The notes beneath the pieces were generated by a model. The model did no database searches. It worked only from the letters and a program-made list of their open reading frames with translations, and had not been told where the DNA came from. A stretch of 64,000 bases of DNA from Lachnoclostridium sp. An169 (lineage in GTDB: Bacteria > Bacillota > Clostridia > Lachnospirales > Lachnospiraceae). Location: assembly GCF_002160525.1 (NCBI RefSeq), contig NZ_NFKT01000004.1, positions 156,257 through 220,256 of the forward strand, given 5' to 3'. Numbering within the stretch: position 1 is the stretch's first letter; the number at the start of each line of letters is the position of its first letter. Position numbers and translations under genes: made by a program. Shown here in pieces: positions 55,574-64,000 of this stretch.

Positions 55574-56755
55574 ATGAGCAGATTTTGTTTACCAAGGGAC
55601 ATTTATCATGGAAAAGGAAGCCTGGAGGAACTGAAAAACCTGAAGGGTAAAAAAGCCATTCTCGTTGTTGGCGGAGGTTCCATGAAACGTCAGGGCTTCC
55701 TTGCAAAGGCTGAGAACTACCTGAAAGAAGCCGGCATGGAAGTACAGGTTTTTGAAGGGGTTGAGCCGGATCCGTCTGTTGAGACCGTTATGAAGGGTGC
55801 AGAGGCTATGCGTGCTTTCGAGCCGGACTGGATCGTTGCCATGGGCGGCGGATCACCGATCGATGCTGCAAAGGCTATGTGGGCATTCTACGAGTATCCG
55901 GATATCACATTTGAGGATCTTATCACACCGTTCAGCTTCCCGGAACTGAGACAGAAAGCAAAATTCGCTGCAATTCCGTCCACATCCGGTACAGCAACAG
56001 AGGTAACAGCTTTCTCCGTTATCACCAACTATCAGACAGGTGTAAAATATCCGCTTGCTGACTTCAACATTACTCCGGATGTTGCAATCGTCGATCCGGA
56101 TCTTGTATCGGGACTTCCGGTAAAACAGGTCGCTTACACAGGAATGGATGCACTGACACATGCGATTGAGGCATATGTATCCACACTCCACGGACCGTTT
56201 ACAGATCCCCTTGCACTGCAGGCAATCGAGATGGTACTGGATTACCTTCCGGCATCTTATGACTGCAACATGGAGGCAAGAGAGCAGATGCACTACGCAC
56301 AGTGCCTTGCAGGTATGGCATTCTCCAACGCACTGCTCGGTATCGTTCACTCCATGGCTCACAAGACAGGCGCCGCGTTCTCCACAGGACATATTCCGCA
56401 CGGATGCGCAAACGCAATTTATCTTCCTTATGTAATTCAGTATAACGCAAAAGATCCGGTAGCTGCTTCCAGATATGCAGAGATCGCACGCAGAATGGGA
56501 CTTCCGGGAACATCCGAGCAGGCTCTGATCAACAGCTTAAGAGAGAAGATCAACGAGTTCAACGCAAAGATGAACATTCCGAAGACACTGAAGGACTTCG
56601 GCGTAAACGAGGAGGAGTTCAAGGAGAAACTTCCGGAGATCGCTGAACTTGCAGTCGGTGATGCATGTACAGGTTCCAACCCGCGTCCGATCGATCCGGC
56701 AACGATGGAGAAACTTCTCACATGTACATATTACGGAACAGAGGTAGACTTCTAA
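55574..56755 (+). CDS. Iron-containing alcohol dehydrogenase
   Basis: This is a 393-residue group III dehydrogenase. ATG 55574 is nine bases after AGGAG, while ATG 55565 touches that site. The NAD(P) motif is AMGGGSPIDAAKAMW. Iron ligands lie in TGMDALTHAIEAYVS and GIVHSMAHKTGAAF to GHIPHGCANAI. It reduces short-chain aldehydes to alcohols, such as butanal or ethanal. It is monocistronic with a strong promoter. Its codon use looks highly biased, suggesting high expression. The substrate cannot be fixed from sequence. Confidence 0.93.
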   Translation: MSRFCLPRDIYHGKGSLEELKNLKGKKAILVVGGGSMKRQGFLAKAENYLKEAGMEVQVFEGVEPDPSVETVMKGAEAMRAFEPDWIVAMGGGSPIDAAKAMWAFYEYPDITFEDLITPFSFPELRQKAKFAAIPSTSGTATEVTAFSVITNYQTGVKYPLADFNITPDVAIVDPDLVSGLPVKQVAYTGMDALTHAIEAYVSTLHGPFTDPLALQAIEMVLDYLPASYDCNMEAREQMHYAQCLAGMAFSNALLGIVHSMAHKTGAAFSTGHIPHGCANAIYLPYVIQYNAKDPVAASRYAEIARRMGLPGTSEQALINSLREKINEFNAKMNIPKTLKDFGVNEEEFKEKLPEIAELAVGDACTGSNPRPIDPATMEKLLTCTYYGTEVDF

Positions 56756-56825
56756 GAGACGGATTTCCGGGAGGAATATTTCGAAACGAAAAACGCTCTT
56801 TGAAGGATATCTTAAAATAACAGTA

Positions 56826-56859
56826 ACGGGCAGACACTGATTAAGGTGCCTGCCCGTTC
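56826..56859 (+). terminator. Hairpin after the alcohol dehydrogenase
   Basis: ACGGGCAG pairs with CTGCCCGT, with a further inner CAC/GTG-type stem. The following sequence is only modestly T-rich, so strength is uncertain. Confidence 0.5.
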
Positions 56860-56898
56860 TGCGGTCAGGCAGAAAGTGCAAAAGAGCACAATCAGTGC

Positions 56899-56927
56899 TT
56901 GCCAATGTCCTGTTTATGGCGTATTAT
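56899..56927 (+). promoter_or_regulatory. Promoter of nfnAB
   Basis: TTGCCA (56899-56904), 17 bases, TATTAT (56922-56927). It lies ahead of AGGAGG and the ATG at 56962. Confidence 0.7.
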
Positions 56928-56961
56928 AAAAAAAGGGCGATTTTTTACAAGGAGGAGAAAC

Positions 56962-57849
56962 ATGTATAAGATATTAAAAGCAGAAAAACTGGCGGACAGA
57001 ATTTTTCTGATGGATGTACATGCGCCGCGTGTCGCAAGTCACTGTCAGCCCGGTCAGTTTGTTATCGTGAAAATTGACGAGAAAGGCGAGCGTATTCCGC
57101 TGACAATCTGCGATTACGACAGAGAGGCAGGAACGATTACGATTGTTGTTCAGGAAGTCGGCGCTTCCACAACAAAGATGGGAGAGCTCAGGGAAGGAGA
57201 CAGCTTCCGCGATTTCGTCGGACCTCTTGGATGTCCTTCCGAGCTTGTCCATGAGGATCCTGAGACACTGAAAAACAAGAAGATCCTTTTCGTTGCCGGA
57301 GGCGTGGGAGCAGCTCCGGTTTATCCGCAGGCAAAATGGCTTCACAAGAGAGGTGTTGCGGCGGATGTGATCGTCGGAGCCAAGACGAAAGACATGCTGA
57401 TTCTTGAGGATGAGATGAAAGCCGTGTCCGGAAATTACTATCCGTGTACAGACGACGGTTCCTACGGACACGCAGGAATGGTTACAAGCATGATTGAGGA
57501 GCTTGTAAATGAAGGAAAGAAATATGATGTCTGCATCGCGATTGGACCAATGATTATGATGAAGTTCGTCTGCCTTCTGACAAAGAAACTTGAGATCCCC
57601 ACTGTTGTCAGTATGAACCCCATCATGGTGGACGGAACCGGAATGTGCGGCGCATGCCGTCTCCAGGTCGGAGATGAGATCAAGTTTGCATGTGTTGACG
57701 GTCCGGAGTTTGACGGACACCTGGTAGATTTTGACCAGGCAATGAAGAGAAGCCAGATGTACAAGACCCAGGAGGGACGCGCAATGCTTAAACTCCAGGA
57801 GGGCGATACACATCACGGCGGATGCGGACATTGTGGAGGTGACGAATAA
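56962..57849 (+). CDS. nfnA: NfnA-like FAD/NAD-binding subunit of ferredoxin:NADP reductase
   Basis: This is a 295-residue protein. ATG 56962 has an AGGAGG site, and a TTG at 56899 lies inside the promoter. The FAD domain holds RIPLTICDYDREAGTITIVV. The NAD motif has FVAGGVGAAPVYPQAKWL. A 2Fe-2S site lies in GTGMCGACRLQVG to FACVDGPEFDGH. The end GGCGHCGG carries extra Cys and His. With the next gene it forms NfnAB, an electron-bifurcating NADH-dependent ferredoxin:NADP oxidoreductase. PyrK-like enzymes share the fold. The one-base overlap to the partner supports NfnA. Confidence 0.88.
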   Translation: MYKILKAEKLADRIFLMDVHAPRVASHCQPGQFVIVKIDEKGERIPLTICDYDREAGTITIVVQEVGASTTKMGELREGDSFRDFVGPLGCPSELVHEDPETLKNKKILFVAGGVGAAPVYPQAKWLHKRGVAADVIVGAKTKDMLILEDEMKAVSGNYYPCTDDGSYGHAGMVTSMIEELVNEGKKYDVCIAIGPMIMMKFVCLLTKKLEIPTVVSMNPIMVDGTGMCGACRLQVGDEIKFACVDGPEFDGHLVDFDQAMKRSQMYKTQEGRAMLKLQEGDTHHGGCGHCGGDE

Positions 57850-59243
57850 TGGCAGATATGTTAAAGAAAGTTCCTGTAAGAGAACAGGATCCGAAAGTAC
57901 GTGCGACAAATTTCGACGAAGTTTGTCTTGGATATAATCTGGAAGAGGCTATGGATGAAGCGACCAGATGTCTGAACTGCAAAAACGCAAAATGTGTGCA
58001 GGGATGCCCGGTTTCCATCGATATTCCGGCTTTCATCCATCAGGTGAAAGAAGGAAATATCGAGGAAGCCTATAAAGTAATTGGAAAATCAAGTGCGCTC
58101 CCGGCAATCTGCGGCCGTGTCTGCCCGCAGGAGTCCCAGTGCGAGGGCAAATGTATCCGCGGAATCAAGGGCGAGCCGGTATCTATCGGAAAGCTGGAGA
58201 GATTTGTTGCGGATTATGCTCTTGAGCATGATATCAAACCGGAAGTGTCTGAGACAAAGAACGGACACAAGGTAGCTGTCATCGGTTCCGGTCCGTCCGG
58301 CCTGACATGTGCGGGAGACCTGGCAAAGATGGGATATGATGTCACAGTATTTGAGGCTCTCCACGAGCTGGGCGGCGTTCTTGTATACGGTATTCCTGAG
58401 TTCCGTCTTCCGAAACAGAAAGTCGTGGCAAAAGAGATCGAAAAAGTAAAAGAACTGGGCGTGAAGTTCGAGACCAACGTGGTAATCGGAAAGTCTACGA
58501 CCATTGACCAGCTTATGGAAGAGGAAGGATTCGAGGCTGTGTTCATCGGTTCCGGTGCAGGTCTACCGATGTTCATGGGAATCCCGGGAGAGAATGCGAA
58601 CGAAGTGTTCTCCGCAAACGAGTACCTGACAAGAAGCAACCTGATGAAAGCGTTCGATGATTCTTACGATACTCCGATTGCTGCCGGAAAGAAAGTTGCT
58701 GTCGTAGGCGGTGGAAACGTGGCAATGGATGCGGCGAGAACAGCACTGCGTCTTGGCGCTGACGTACATATTATCTACAGAAGAAGCGAGGCGGAACTTC
58801 CTGCCCGTGTGGAAGAGGTTCACCATGCGAAGGAAGAAGGCGTTGTCTTTGATCTGCTCCGGAATCCGAAGAAGATCAACGTGGATGAGAATGGAAATAT
58901 CACAAGCGTCACAGTGATCAAGATGGAGCTTGGCGAGCCGGATGCTTCCGGAAGAAGACGTCCGGTTGAGATCCCGGGATCTGAATATGATATCGAAGTG
59001 GATACGGTTATCATGTCCCTCGGTACATCCCCGAACCCGCTGATCTCCTCCACTACAAAGGGACTGGAGACGAACCGCAGAAAATGTATCGTTGCTGATG
59101 AAGAGAACGGACAGACCTCGAAAGAGGGCGTATTCGCCGGTGGAGACGCTGTGACAGGCGCGGCTACGGTTATCCTTGCCATGGGCGCAGGAAAAGCAGG
59201 TGCAAAGGGAATCGACGAGTACCTGAAAAATAAAGAGAAATAA
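57849..59243 (+). CDS. nfnB: NfnB-like subunit / NADPH-dependent glutamate synthase small-chain homologue
   Basis: This 464-residue protein has N-terminal Fe-S cysteines (CLNCKNAKCVQGCPV and CGRVCPQESQCEGKC). The first FAD/NAD motif is VIGSGPSGLTCAGDLAKMGY and the second VVGGGNVAMDAARTALRLG. It ends with FAGGDAVTGAATVILAMGAG. This is the GltD fold. A GltB large subunit is absent, so the NfnB role with the overlapping NfnA is preferred. Confidence 0.9.
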   Translation: MADMLKKVPVREQDPKVRATNFDEVCLGYNLEEAMDEATRCLNCKNAKCVQGCPVSIDIPAFIHQVKEGNIEEAYKVIGKSSALPAICGRVCPQESQCEGKCIRGIKGEPVSIGKLERFVADYALEHDIKPEVSETKNGHKVAVIGSGPSGLTCAGDLAKMGYDVTVFEALHELGGVLVYGIPEFRLPKQKVVAKEIEKVKELGVKFETNVVIGKSTTIDQLMEEEGFEAVFIGSGAGLPMFMGIPGENANEVFSANEYLTRSNLMKAFDDSYDTPIAAGKKVAVVGGGNVAMDAARTALRLGADVHIIYRRSEAELPARVEEVHHAKEEGVVFDLLRNPKKINVDENGNITSVTVIKMELGEPDASGRRRPVEIPGSEYDIEVDTVIMSLGTSPNPLISSTTKGLETNRRKCIVADEENGQTSKEGVFAGGDAVTGAATVILAMGAGKAGAKGIDEYLKNKEK

Positions 59244-59258
59244 ACCACATCACACTTT

Positions 59259-59972
59259 ATGAGAAGGATAACAGAAGAGATCCGCGAGCACCTCTACGGG
59301 CTTGCAGAGGAAGATTACAAAAGTTTTAACAGGAATATTGTGCCGGGAGAGGAACGGATCCTGGGAGTACGTCTCCCAGCGCTCCGGAAACTGGCTCGGG
59401 AGACTGCGAAGAGGTTTGGGACAGCTTATCTGGATGATGCGGAGAAGTCGCTGAACGCAGAGTCGCTGCATGAAGAGATTACACTTTACGGACTGGTAAT
59501 TTCATGCCTTAAGATGGACCGGGAGCAGCGCAGTATCCGGCTTGACAGATTTGTGCCGCTGATCCGCAACTGGGCGATCTGCGACACCTGTGTCACAAGC
59601 TGTAAGTTCATGCCCGAAGATCCCGATTACTGGTTCGCCTACCTGGAGAAATACCGGGACAGTGATAAGGAATACGATCTCCGGTTTATGATTGTGGCGA
59701 TGATGTCCCATTTTATCGATGAGGAGCACATTGACCGCATTCTGGATTACTGTAACCGTATCCGGCACGATGGTTATTATGTGAAGATGGGCGTCGCATG
59801 GGCTGTGTCCGTGTGCTATGTAAAGTTCCCGGAAAAGACCGGAATATTTCTGGAAAATGATAGAATGGATGATTTTACCCATAATAAATCGATTCAGAAG
59901 ATCCGGGAATCCTACCGGGTGAGCCGGGAGGAGAAAGACGCCCTGAATCTCCTGAAAAGAAAAACGCGGTAA
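59259..59972 (+). CDS. DNA alkylation repair protein, AlkD-like
   Basis: This 237-residue all-helical HEAT-like protein has VRLPALRKLARE, FVPLIRNWAICDTCVTSCK and KMGVAWAVSVCYVKFPEKT. This is the AlkD signature. AlkD excises N3- and N7-alkyl purines by wrapping the DNA. It begins 15 bases after nfnB, so it may share that transcript, although the functions are unrelated. It ends in a convergent terminator. Confidence 0.88.
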   Translation: MRRITEEIREHLYGLAEEDYKSFNRNIVPGEERILGVRLPALRKLARETAKRFGTAYLDDAEKSLNAESLHEEITLYGLVISCLKMDREQRSIRLDRFVPLIRNWAICDTCVTSCKFMPEDPDYWFAYLEKYRDSDKEYDLRFMIVAMMSHFIDEEHIDRILDYCNRIRHDGYYVKMGVAWAVSVCYVKFPEKTGIFLENDRMDDFTHNKSIQKIRESYRVSREEKDALNLLKRKTR

Positions 59973-59988
59973 TATTACAAAACGAAAA

Positions 59989-60036
59989 GCCCTGATAGCG
60001 GTCCCATATAGGATCGACATCAGGGCATATATATTT
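59989..60036. terminator. Bidirectional terminator between alkD and the FKBP gene
   Basis: GCCCTGAT (59989-59996) pairs with ATCAGGGC (60019-60026) with a partial inner stem. T-rich tails are present on the plus strand and A-rich sequence precedes it. Confidence 0.75.
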
Positions 60037-60608
60037 TATTCGTAAATACCGTTGATCGTAACCGTAAATACCGCGTCCTGTCCGGCAAGATCTGCTGTGT
60101 AATCGTCCGGGAAGGTGACGTTTACCTCAACGGTATCTCCCGGGTGGGCGCCGATAAGCTGCTCTTCAAAATCATCGATGTAGCTTCCGGAACCGATTAC
60201 CAGATCTGTACCTGCGCCGTTGGTACTGCCGCCGTCAAATTCCACGCCGTCCACGGTACCGACATAATCGATATTGACCGTGTCGCCGTCCTCGACAGTG
60301 AGGGAGGTGTCAGTGGAATATGCTGTACTGCTGTTATCTGTGCTGTCTGCGGATGATCCGTCAGAAGAATCGTCTGTGCCTGACGTATCGTCTGCTCCGG
60401 TATTGCTTTCTGTGGTTGTGCCATTTCCGGAAGTGTCGCCGCTGCCGGACTGCGAGTTGTTATAGACGATGATCGCCACAACAATAATAACAACGACAAG
60501 CAGAGGAATTACCACTGCCAGGATCTTGCTTAATTTCCTGCGGAACTCCCGTTTTCTTCTCTCTTTTGCCCGGCGCTCCTGTGCCATTTTTCTGTTTTCC
60601 TTTTTCAT
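60036..60608 (-). CDS. Membrane-anchored FKBP-type peptidyl-prolyl isomerase (trigger-factor-like domain)
   Basis: This is a 190-residue protein from ATG at 60608. A TTG at 60617 is too near the Shine-Dalgarno. The N-terminus is basic, followed by one membrane segment (about 32-52, [20 protein letters not shown]). A Ser/Asp/Thr/Gly linker (about 53-105) leads to an FKBP domain (about 108-190) with [20 protein letters not shown] and [11 protein letters not shown]. Those strings closely resemble the PPIase domain of trigger factor, but the ribosome-binding and chaperone domains are missing. It should fold proteins at the outer membrane face. It is divergent from helD. Confidence 0.82.
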   Translation of the reverse strand: MKKENRKMAQERRAKERRKREFRRKLSKILAVVIPLLVVVIIVVAIIVYNNSQSGSGDTSGNGTTTESNTGADDTSGTDDSSDGSSADSTDNSSTAYSTDTSLTVEDGDTVNIDYVGTVDGVEFDGGSTNGAGTDLVIGSGSYIDDFEEQLIGAHPGDTVEVNVTFPDDYTADLAGQDAVFTVTINGIYE

Positions 60609-60775
60609 TGCAATCAACCCTCATTTCATATATACTGTTATAACACCTGATATTTTAATGAAAAAGTATGACTAAACTGTGATCTTTTTTCGAAAAATAC
60701 ATGGTATGCCGTGAACGGTTTGTTCTGCCTGTATGCTTTGAACATTCGGCAGGGCTTTCGCGGACCGGAAAATCA

Positions 60776-60784
60776 TGGTATACT
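60776..60784 (+). promoter_or_regulatory. Extended -10 promoter of helD
   Basis: TGGTATACT provides TG, one base and TATACT. No -35 match is seen. A second TATACTGT occurs 12 bases later. The start of transcription would leave a leader of about 125 bases. Confidence 0.45.
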
Positions 60785-60833
60785 GTTATATACTGTGACC
60801 TGGCTGCTTCCGGCAGATGTGAAATTACAGACC

Positions 60834-60869
60834 AACAAGAAGCAGCAGACAAACAAGAAACAGCAGAAA
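60834..60869 (+). repeat. Two 18-base direct repeats in the helD leader
   Basis: 60834-60851 and 60852-60869 match at 16 of 18 positions and share AACAAGAA and CAGCAGA. They are purine-rich and lie about 50 bases ahead of the ATG. Confidence 0.6.
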
Positions 60870-60916
60870 GATTTAGAATTGCAGACAATAGATTGATTTT
60901 TGGGGAGTAAGAAACG

Positions 60917-62995
60917 ATGACAGAAAAAATAAATACAGAAGTAAGAGAAAACGAAACAGATACTCCGGCAGATCCGGGAGGAAAAAAATTCCTTGAAAAT
61001 GTAGAGACAAAACTGAAGAAGCGTCTTGAAGACATCAACAATACACTGGATGAAGGTGCAAAGGAAATTGCAAACATGCAGGAGTACTACTGGGAAAACT
61101 ATACGGAGATGGATCAGTACGGCTACGAGGACTATGATAACCAACAGGCGCTCCTGCATCAGGTGAATGCCAACCAGGATCAGCTTGCGCTGAAACACCG
61201 GTTTGAGAAAATGCTGGATTCCCCGTTCTTTGGCAGGGTAGATTTCTGTTTTGACGGGGAGGATGAGGCGGAACCGTTTTATATCGGCATCGGGAATTTC
61301 GCGGAGCGGGCGGGGATGACGCCTCTGATCTATGACTGGAGGGCGCCGGTGAGCGGACTGTTCTATGACTATGATAAGGGCCCTGCTTCCTATGAGGCTC
61401 CTGCGGGACAGATTGAAGGAGAGATCTGCTCCAAATGGCAGTACAAGATCCGGGACGGAAAGATGGTCTATGCCTTTGAGAGCGATACGAAGATTGATGA
61501 CGAGATCCTCAAGCAGGAACTGGGGAATAACGGCGACGTCCGCCTGAAAAACATTGTGCGGACGATCCAGAAAGAGCAGAATGCCATTATCCGCAACACG
61601 AAGGATAAGATTCTCGTTATCCAGGGGGCTGCGGGAAGCGGGAAAACATCCATCGCCCTGCACCGGATCGCATACCTTCTCTATCACGACCGGGCAAACC
61701 TGAAATCATCCAATGTGCTGATCCTTTCTCCGAACAGTGTGTTTGCGGATTATATCTCCCATATCCTGCCGGAGCTGGGGGAGGAAAATATTCAGGAGAT
61801 GAGTTTTGATCTCTTTGCGTACCGGGAACTGAAAACCGTTGTCGCTGACTGCGAGGACCGTTACGACCATCTGGAGAGGATGATGAAATTTCCGGATCCT
61901 GAGATGCGTGAGCAGTTCCAGATGAAACAGTCGGCAGATTTTGCAGGACTGATCGAGGGATTCCTGGCGGTTTCCGAGGACAGCCTGATGGATTTTCGGG
62001 AGATCAGTTTCCATGGGATGAAGCTCTCCGAGGAGGAACTGATCCGCCTGTTTTACTTCAAATTTCCTGGAACGCCGCTCCTTGCAAGAATGGATGCGGT
62101 GATGGAGTATTTCATCGATGAGTATGAGACGCTGCGGGGAAAAGACATTTCTGATGAAGACCGGGAAGTGCTGCAGAAAAAGTTTGATGCGATGTACACT
62201 ACAAAAGACATCTATGAGATCTACAGCCGTTTCCTGGAAGAATATGGGTATGAGCCGCTTCCGGAAGTTCCCTATGAGCGCAGAAAGCTTCAGTATGAGG
62301 ATGTGTTCCCCATGCTTTATCTGAAATACCGCCTGACCGGACGCAGCCGTAACAAGAATATCAAGCATCTGGTGATCGATGAGATGCAGGATTATTCTTA
62401 TATCCAGTATCTGGTACTTCAGACTCTCTTTGACTGCCGCATGACAATCCTCGGGGACCGGGCGCAGACACTGGACAGCGAACAGCAGGATGTGCTTACA
62501 TTCCTTCCGAAGATTTTCGGAAAGAACATCCGGAAAATTGTGATGAACAAGAGCTACCGGAATACTTACGAGATCGCGAAGTACGCAGAGAAAATCAGCG
62601 GTGTAACAGGGCTTGAACTTCTGGAGCGGCATGGAAAAGAAGTGGTTGAGCAGGCATTTTCCACAGAAGATGCGATGCTTGAGGCAATCCGCGCTCATCT
62701 GAATCTGGGAGCAGACGGCTTTGAGACCGCCGCAGTGATCACCATGACGGAAGAGGAGGCTTATGACATTTACCGTCTTCTGCTGAATATGGGTGTGGAT
62801 GCAGCTTATGTGGACAGGGACAGCTCGGCGTTTAAGAAAGGGCTTACTGTGACTACATTTTATCTGGCAAAGGGACTGGAATTCGATCAGGTATTTGCGG
62901 TGAAAGGAAAAGAAGGAAATCCGCTGAAAGAACAGGCAGAATATATCTGTGCTACGAGGGCACTGCACGAGCTGTATATGTATGAGACGATCTGA
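60917..62995 (+). CDS. helD: HelD-like RNA polymerase recycling helicase
   Basis: This 692-residue UvrD/Rep superfamily ATPase has an N-terminal coiled coil (about 20-60, [18 protein letters not shown]). Walker A is [20 protein letters not shown] (about residue 235-254), followed by [20 protein letters not shown]. The Walker B region is [33 protein letters not shown] and the C-terminal FEFDQVF-like motif complete the helicase set. HelD frees stalled RNA polymerase from DNA in Firmicutes. GGGGAG precedes ATG. Confidence 0.9.
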   Translation: MTEKINTEVRENETDTPADPGGKKFLENVETKLKKRLEDINNTLDEGAKEIANMQEYYWENYTEMDQYGYEDYDNQQALLHQVNANQDQLALKHRFEKMLDSPFFGRVDFCFDGEDEAEPFYIGIGNFAERAGMTPLIYDWRAPVSGLFYDYDKGPASYEAPAGQIEGEICSKWQYKIRDGKMVYAFESDTKIDDEILKQELGNNGDVRLKNIVRTIQKEQNAIIRNTKDKILVIQGAAGSGKTSIALHRIAYLLYHDRANLKSSNVLILSPNSVFADYISHILPELGEENIQEMSFDLFAYRELKTVVADCEDRYDHLERMMKFPDPEMREQFQMKQSADFAGLIEGFLAVSEDSLMDFREISFHGMKLSEEELIRLFYFKFPGTPLLARMDAVMEYFIDEYETLRGKDISDEDREVLQKKFDAMYTTKDIYEIYSRFLEEYGYEPLPEVPYERRKLQYEDVFPMLYLKYRLTGRSRNKNIKHLVIDEMQDYSYIQYLVLQTLFDCRMTILGDRAQTLDSEQQDVLTFLPKIFGKNIRKIVMNKSYRNTYEIAKYAEKISGVTGLELLERHGKEVVEQAFSTEDAMLEAIRAHLNLGADGFETAAVITMTEEEAYDIYRLLLNMGVDAAYVDRDSSAFKKGLTVTTFYLAKGLEFDQVFAVKGKEGNPLKEQAEYICATRALHELYMYETI

Positions 62996-63008
62996 GAGGA
63001 GATTTATT

Positions 63009-63488
63009 TTGAAGATCACATTAATCACAGTAGGAAAAATCAAAGAAAAATATCTGCGGGACGCCATCGCAGAGTATACGAAACGGTTGAACAAGTACTG
63101 TAAACTGGAGATCATCGAGGTGGCGGATGAGAAGACGCCTGACCAGGCAAGCGGGACTGTGGAGGAGAATATTCGGACGAAGGAAGGAGAGCGCATCCTG
63201 AAATATATCCGGGATGATATGTATGTGATCACTCTGGAGATCGCAGGAAAGATGCTCTCCTCCGAGGAGTTTGCCGAAAAGGTCGAGACGCTCGGAATCC
63301 AGGGGAAGAGCAGTATTGCCTTTGTCATCGGCGGTTCCATCGGTTTGGGGAAGGAAGTGCTGAAACGGTCTGACTTTGCGCTGAGTTTCTCAAAGATGAC
63401 GTTCCCCCATCAGCTGATGCGGGTGGTGCTGTTGGAGCAGGTGTATCGGGCGTATCGGATAATCAATGGGGAGCCGTATCACAAGTAA
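63009..63488 (+). CDS. rlmH: 23S rRNA pseudouridine-1915 N3-methyltransferase (TTG start)
   Basis: This 159-residue SPOUT methyltransferase starts at TTG 63009, eight bases after AGGAG. That gives the exact family start [35 protein letters not shown] is the SAM knot, and [18 protein letters not shown] and the end GEPYHK are invariant. The 159-residue length matches known RlmH. Upstream in-frame codons overlap helD and are not used. It is in the helD transcript, 13 bases apart. Confidence 0.96.
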   Translation: MKITLITVGKIKEKYLRDAIAEYTKRLNKYCKLEIIEVADEKTPDQASGTVEENIRTKEGERILKYIRDDMYVITLEIAGKMLSSEEFAEKVETLGIQGKSSIAFVIGGSIGLGKEVLKRSDFALSFSKMTFPHQLMRVVLLEQVYRAYRIINGEPYHK

Positions 63489-63550
63489 GTGCGGTTTTTT
63501 CGCATTTAGTTGTAATATGGTATGAAGTAATGAATCATGTGGAGTATTTG

Positions 63551-63584
63551 AAAGGGAGTGGACGATGATGTTCCGCTCTCTTTT
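63551..63584 (+). terminator. Rho-independent terminator downstream of rlmH
   Basis: A 12-pair stem with two wobbles (63551-63562 with 63572-63583), a nine-base loop and TTTT. Confidence 0.75.
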
Positions 63585-63722
63585 CGTATGGGTAAGAAAG
63601 ACAATGACAGGGAAATAAACGAATGGTATAATGAAGTAAAAATAGGTCGACAGATTGGAATTTACAGGACTCAAGGCTATAAACTAATAAAAATTTCCTT
63701 GTCAAAGAATCTTTGCGTTTAA
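63558..63722 (+). pseudogene. Possible small protein or gene remnant (54 codons)
   Basis: The frame from GTG 63558 to TAA 63720-63722 reads VPLSFRMGKKDNDREINEWY and then GRQIGIYRTQGYKLIKI. An ATG at 63588 is an alternative start, but neither has a good ribosome site. The start VPLSFRMGKKDNDREINEWY resembles small ribbon-helix-helix or plasmid-stability proteins, but the expected second helix is not kept. It overlaps the terminator hairpin. It may be a decayed mobile gene or not coding at all. Confidence 0.25.
63604..63632 (+). promoter_or_regulatory. Candidate promoter ahead of the XRE regulator
   Basis: ATGACA (63604-63609), 17 bases, TATAAT (63627-63632) with an upstream TGG giving an extended -10. 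The leader to the XRE ATG would be about 160 bases. Confidence 0.55.
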
Positions 63723-63797
63723 AATAACGGACTGTAAAAGAATGTTTGCTTTTCTGTTTGTAACATTCCACTGATAATGTCCTTAGGAGGTATAACG

Positions 63798-64000
63798 ATG
63801 AGTATTGGAAAAACAATATTAAATGTTCGAAAGGAAAAAGGAATGTCACAGGAGGAATTCGGCGGATTATTCCATGTTACAAGACAGACGATATCAAATT
63901 GGGAGAATGAAAAAAACTATCCAGATTTGAATACGTTAGTAACTATGAGTGATATGTTTGAAATTTCTCTGGATAAATTATTGAAGGAGGACAAACAAAT
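63798..64000 (+). CDS. XRE-family transcriptional regulator, 3' truncated by the window edge
   Basis: The first 67 codons are present, starting at ATG 63798 after AGGAGG. They form a complete Cro/C1 helix-turn-helix: ILNVRKEKGMSQEEFGGLF, then VTRQTISNWENEKNYPDL, then ISLDKLLKED. This start and the DKLLKED ending are typical of XRE regulators that continue into a membrane or unknown domain. The sequence is AT-rich, unlike most of the window, so it may begin an accessory island. Confidence 0.88.
   Translation, partial: MSIGKTILNVRKEKGMSQEEFGGLFHVTRQTISNWENEKNYPDLNTLVTMSDMFEISLDKLLKEDKQ

Larger units (their letters stand above)
63489..63797. other. AT-rich gap between rlmH and the XRE regulator
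   Basis: It contains a small hairpin right after rlmH (GTGCG/CGCA, 63488-63506), a terminator at 63551-63584, a candidate promoter at 63604-63632 and a possible small reading frame at 63558-63722. No RNA gene is recognisable. The base composition drops clearly compared with rlmH. Confidence 0.6.

Noticed and set aside
60701..60910. 69-codon frame in the helD leader
   Set aside because: It spans the promoter and repeat region, has no ribosome site and no protein-like pattern.
61706..63340. 544-codon minus-strand frame across helD and rlmH
   Set aside because: Shadow of two well-supported plus-strand genes and no family motif.

Overview
The window is a 64-kb chromosomal segment of an anaerobic, low-to-medium GC Firmicute. 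A Lachnospiraceae-type Clostridium (cluster XIVa) is most likely. Supporting features are strong AGGAGG ribosome binding sites, sigma-A promoters with 17-bp spacers, a dnaG-rpoD operon, Rex, a class II PPK2, NfnAB, formate-THF ligase with FolD, a Re-type citrate synthase, HelD, YczE, and YesM/YesN-like regulators. I saw no rRNA, tRNA, insertion sequence, prophage or CRISPR array.

Region 1 (1-15495) is an accessory carbohydrate locus. It holds the tail of a GH78 rhamnosidase-like gene. On the minus strand a compact set follows: GH1 (phospho-)beta-glucosidase, YczE-like membrane protein, YesM-type sensor kinase and AraC-type response regulator. Divergent from these are an RpiR regulator and a lipoprotein plus two-permease importer with no local ATPase. 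A terminator then separates a GH94-like phosphorylase, a tandem NTF2-like protein of unknown function, and a type-B carboxylesterase. The phosphorylase and NTF2-like genes are visibly more AT-rich than their neighbours. This is the least explained part of the window.

Region 2 (15600-29100) is housekeeping: PPK2, dgt, dnaG, rpoD, trmK, a Nif3-like gene and a TGS-nucleoside kinase. It continues with aroC on the minus strand, an L,D-transpeptidase, tgt and yajC.

Region 3 (29150-39600) is amino acid and 2-oxoglutarate synthesis. leuB-ilvD-ilvB is followed by serC-serA. After a strong terminator comes a three-gene unit: Re-citrate-synthase-like enzyme, GntR regulator and NADP-isocitrate dehydrogenase. 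A 24-bp perfect palindrome sits inside the promoter of that unit, which suggests an autoregulated citrate-to-2-oxoglutarate module.

Region 4 (39650-64000) holds an ABC-F ATPase, rex, nnrDE-alr-mazF, yebC, metY, a ClpP/TepA-like protease and ftsK. It goes on with fhs-folD and an overlapping zinc-ribbon/TPR surface protein, an iron alcohol dehydrogenase, nfnAB, an AlkD glycosylase, a membrane-anchored trigger-factor-like FKBP, helD and rlmH. The window ends in an AT-rich stretch with a truncated XRE regulator. Rex, the alcohol dehydrogenase and NfnAB point to fermentative redox balancing.

All assignments come from reading translated sequence, motifs and gene order by eye. No database search was run. 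Residue positions marked about are estimates.
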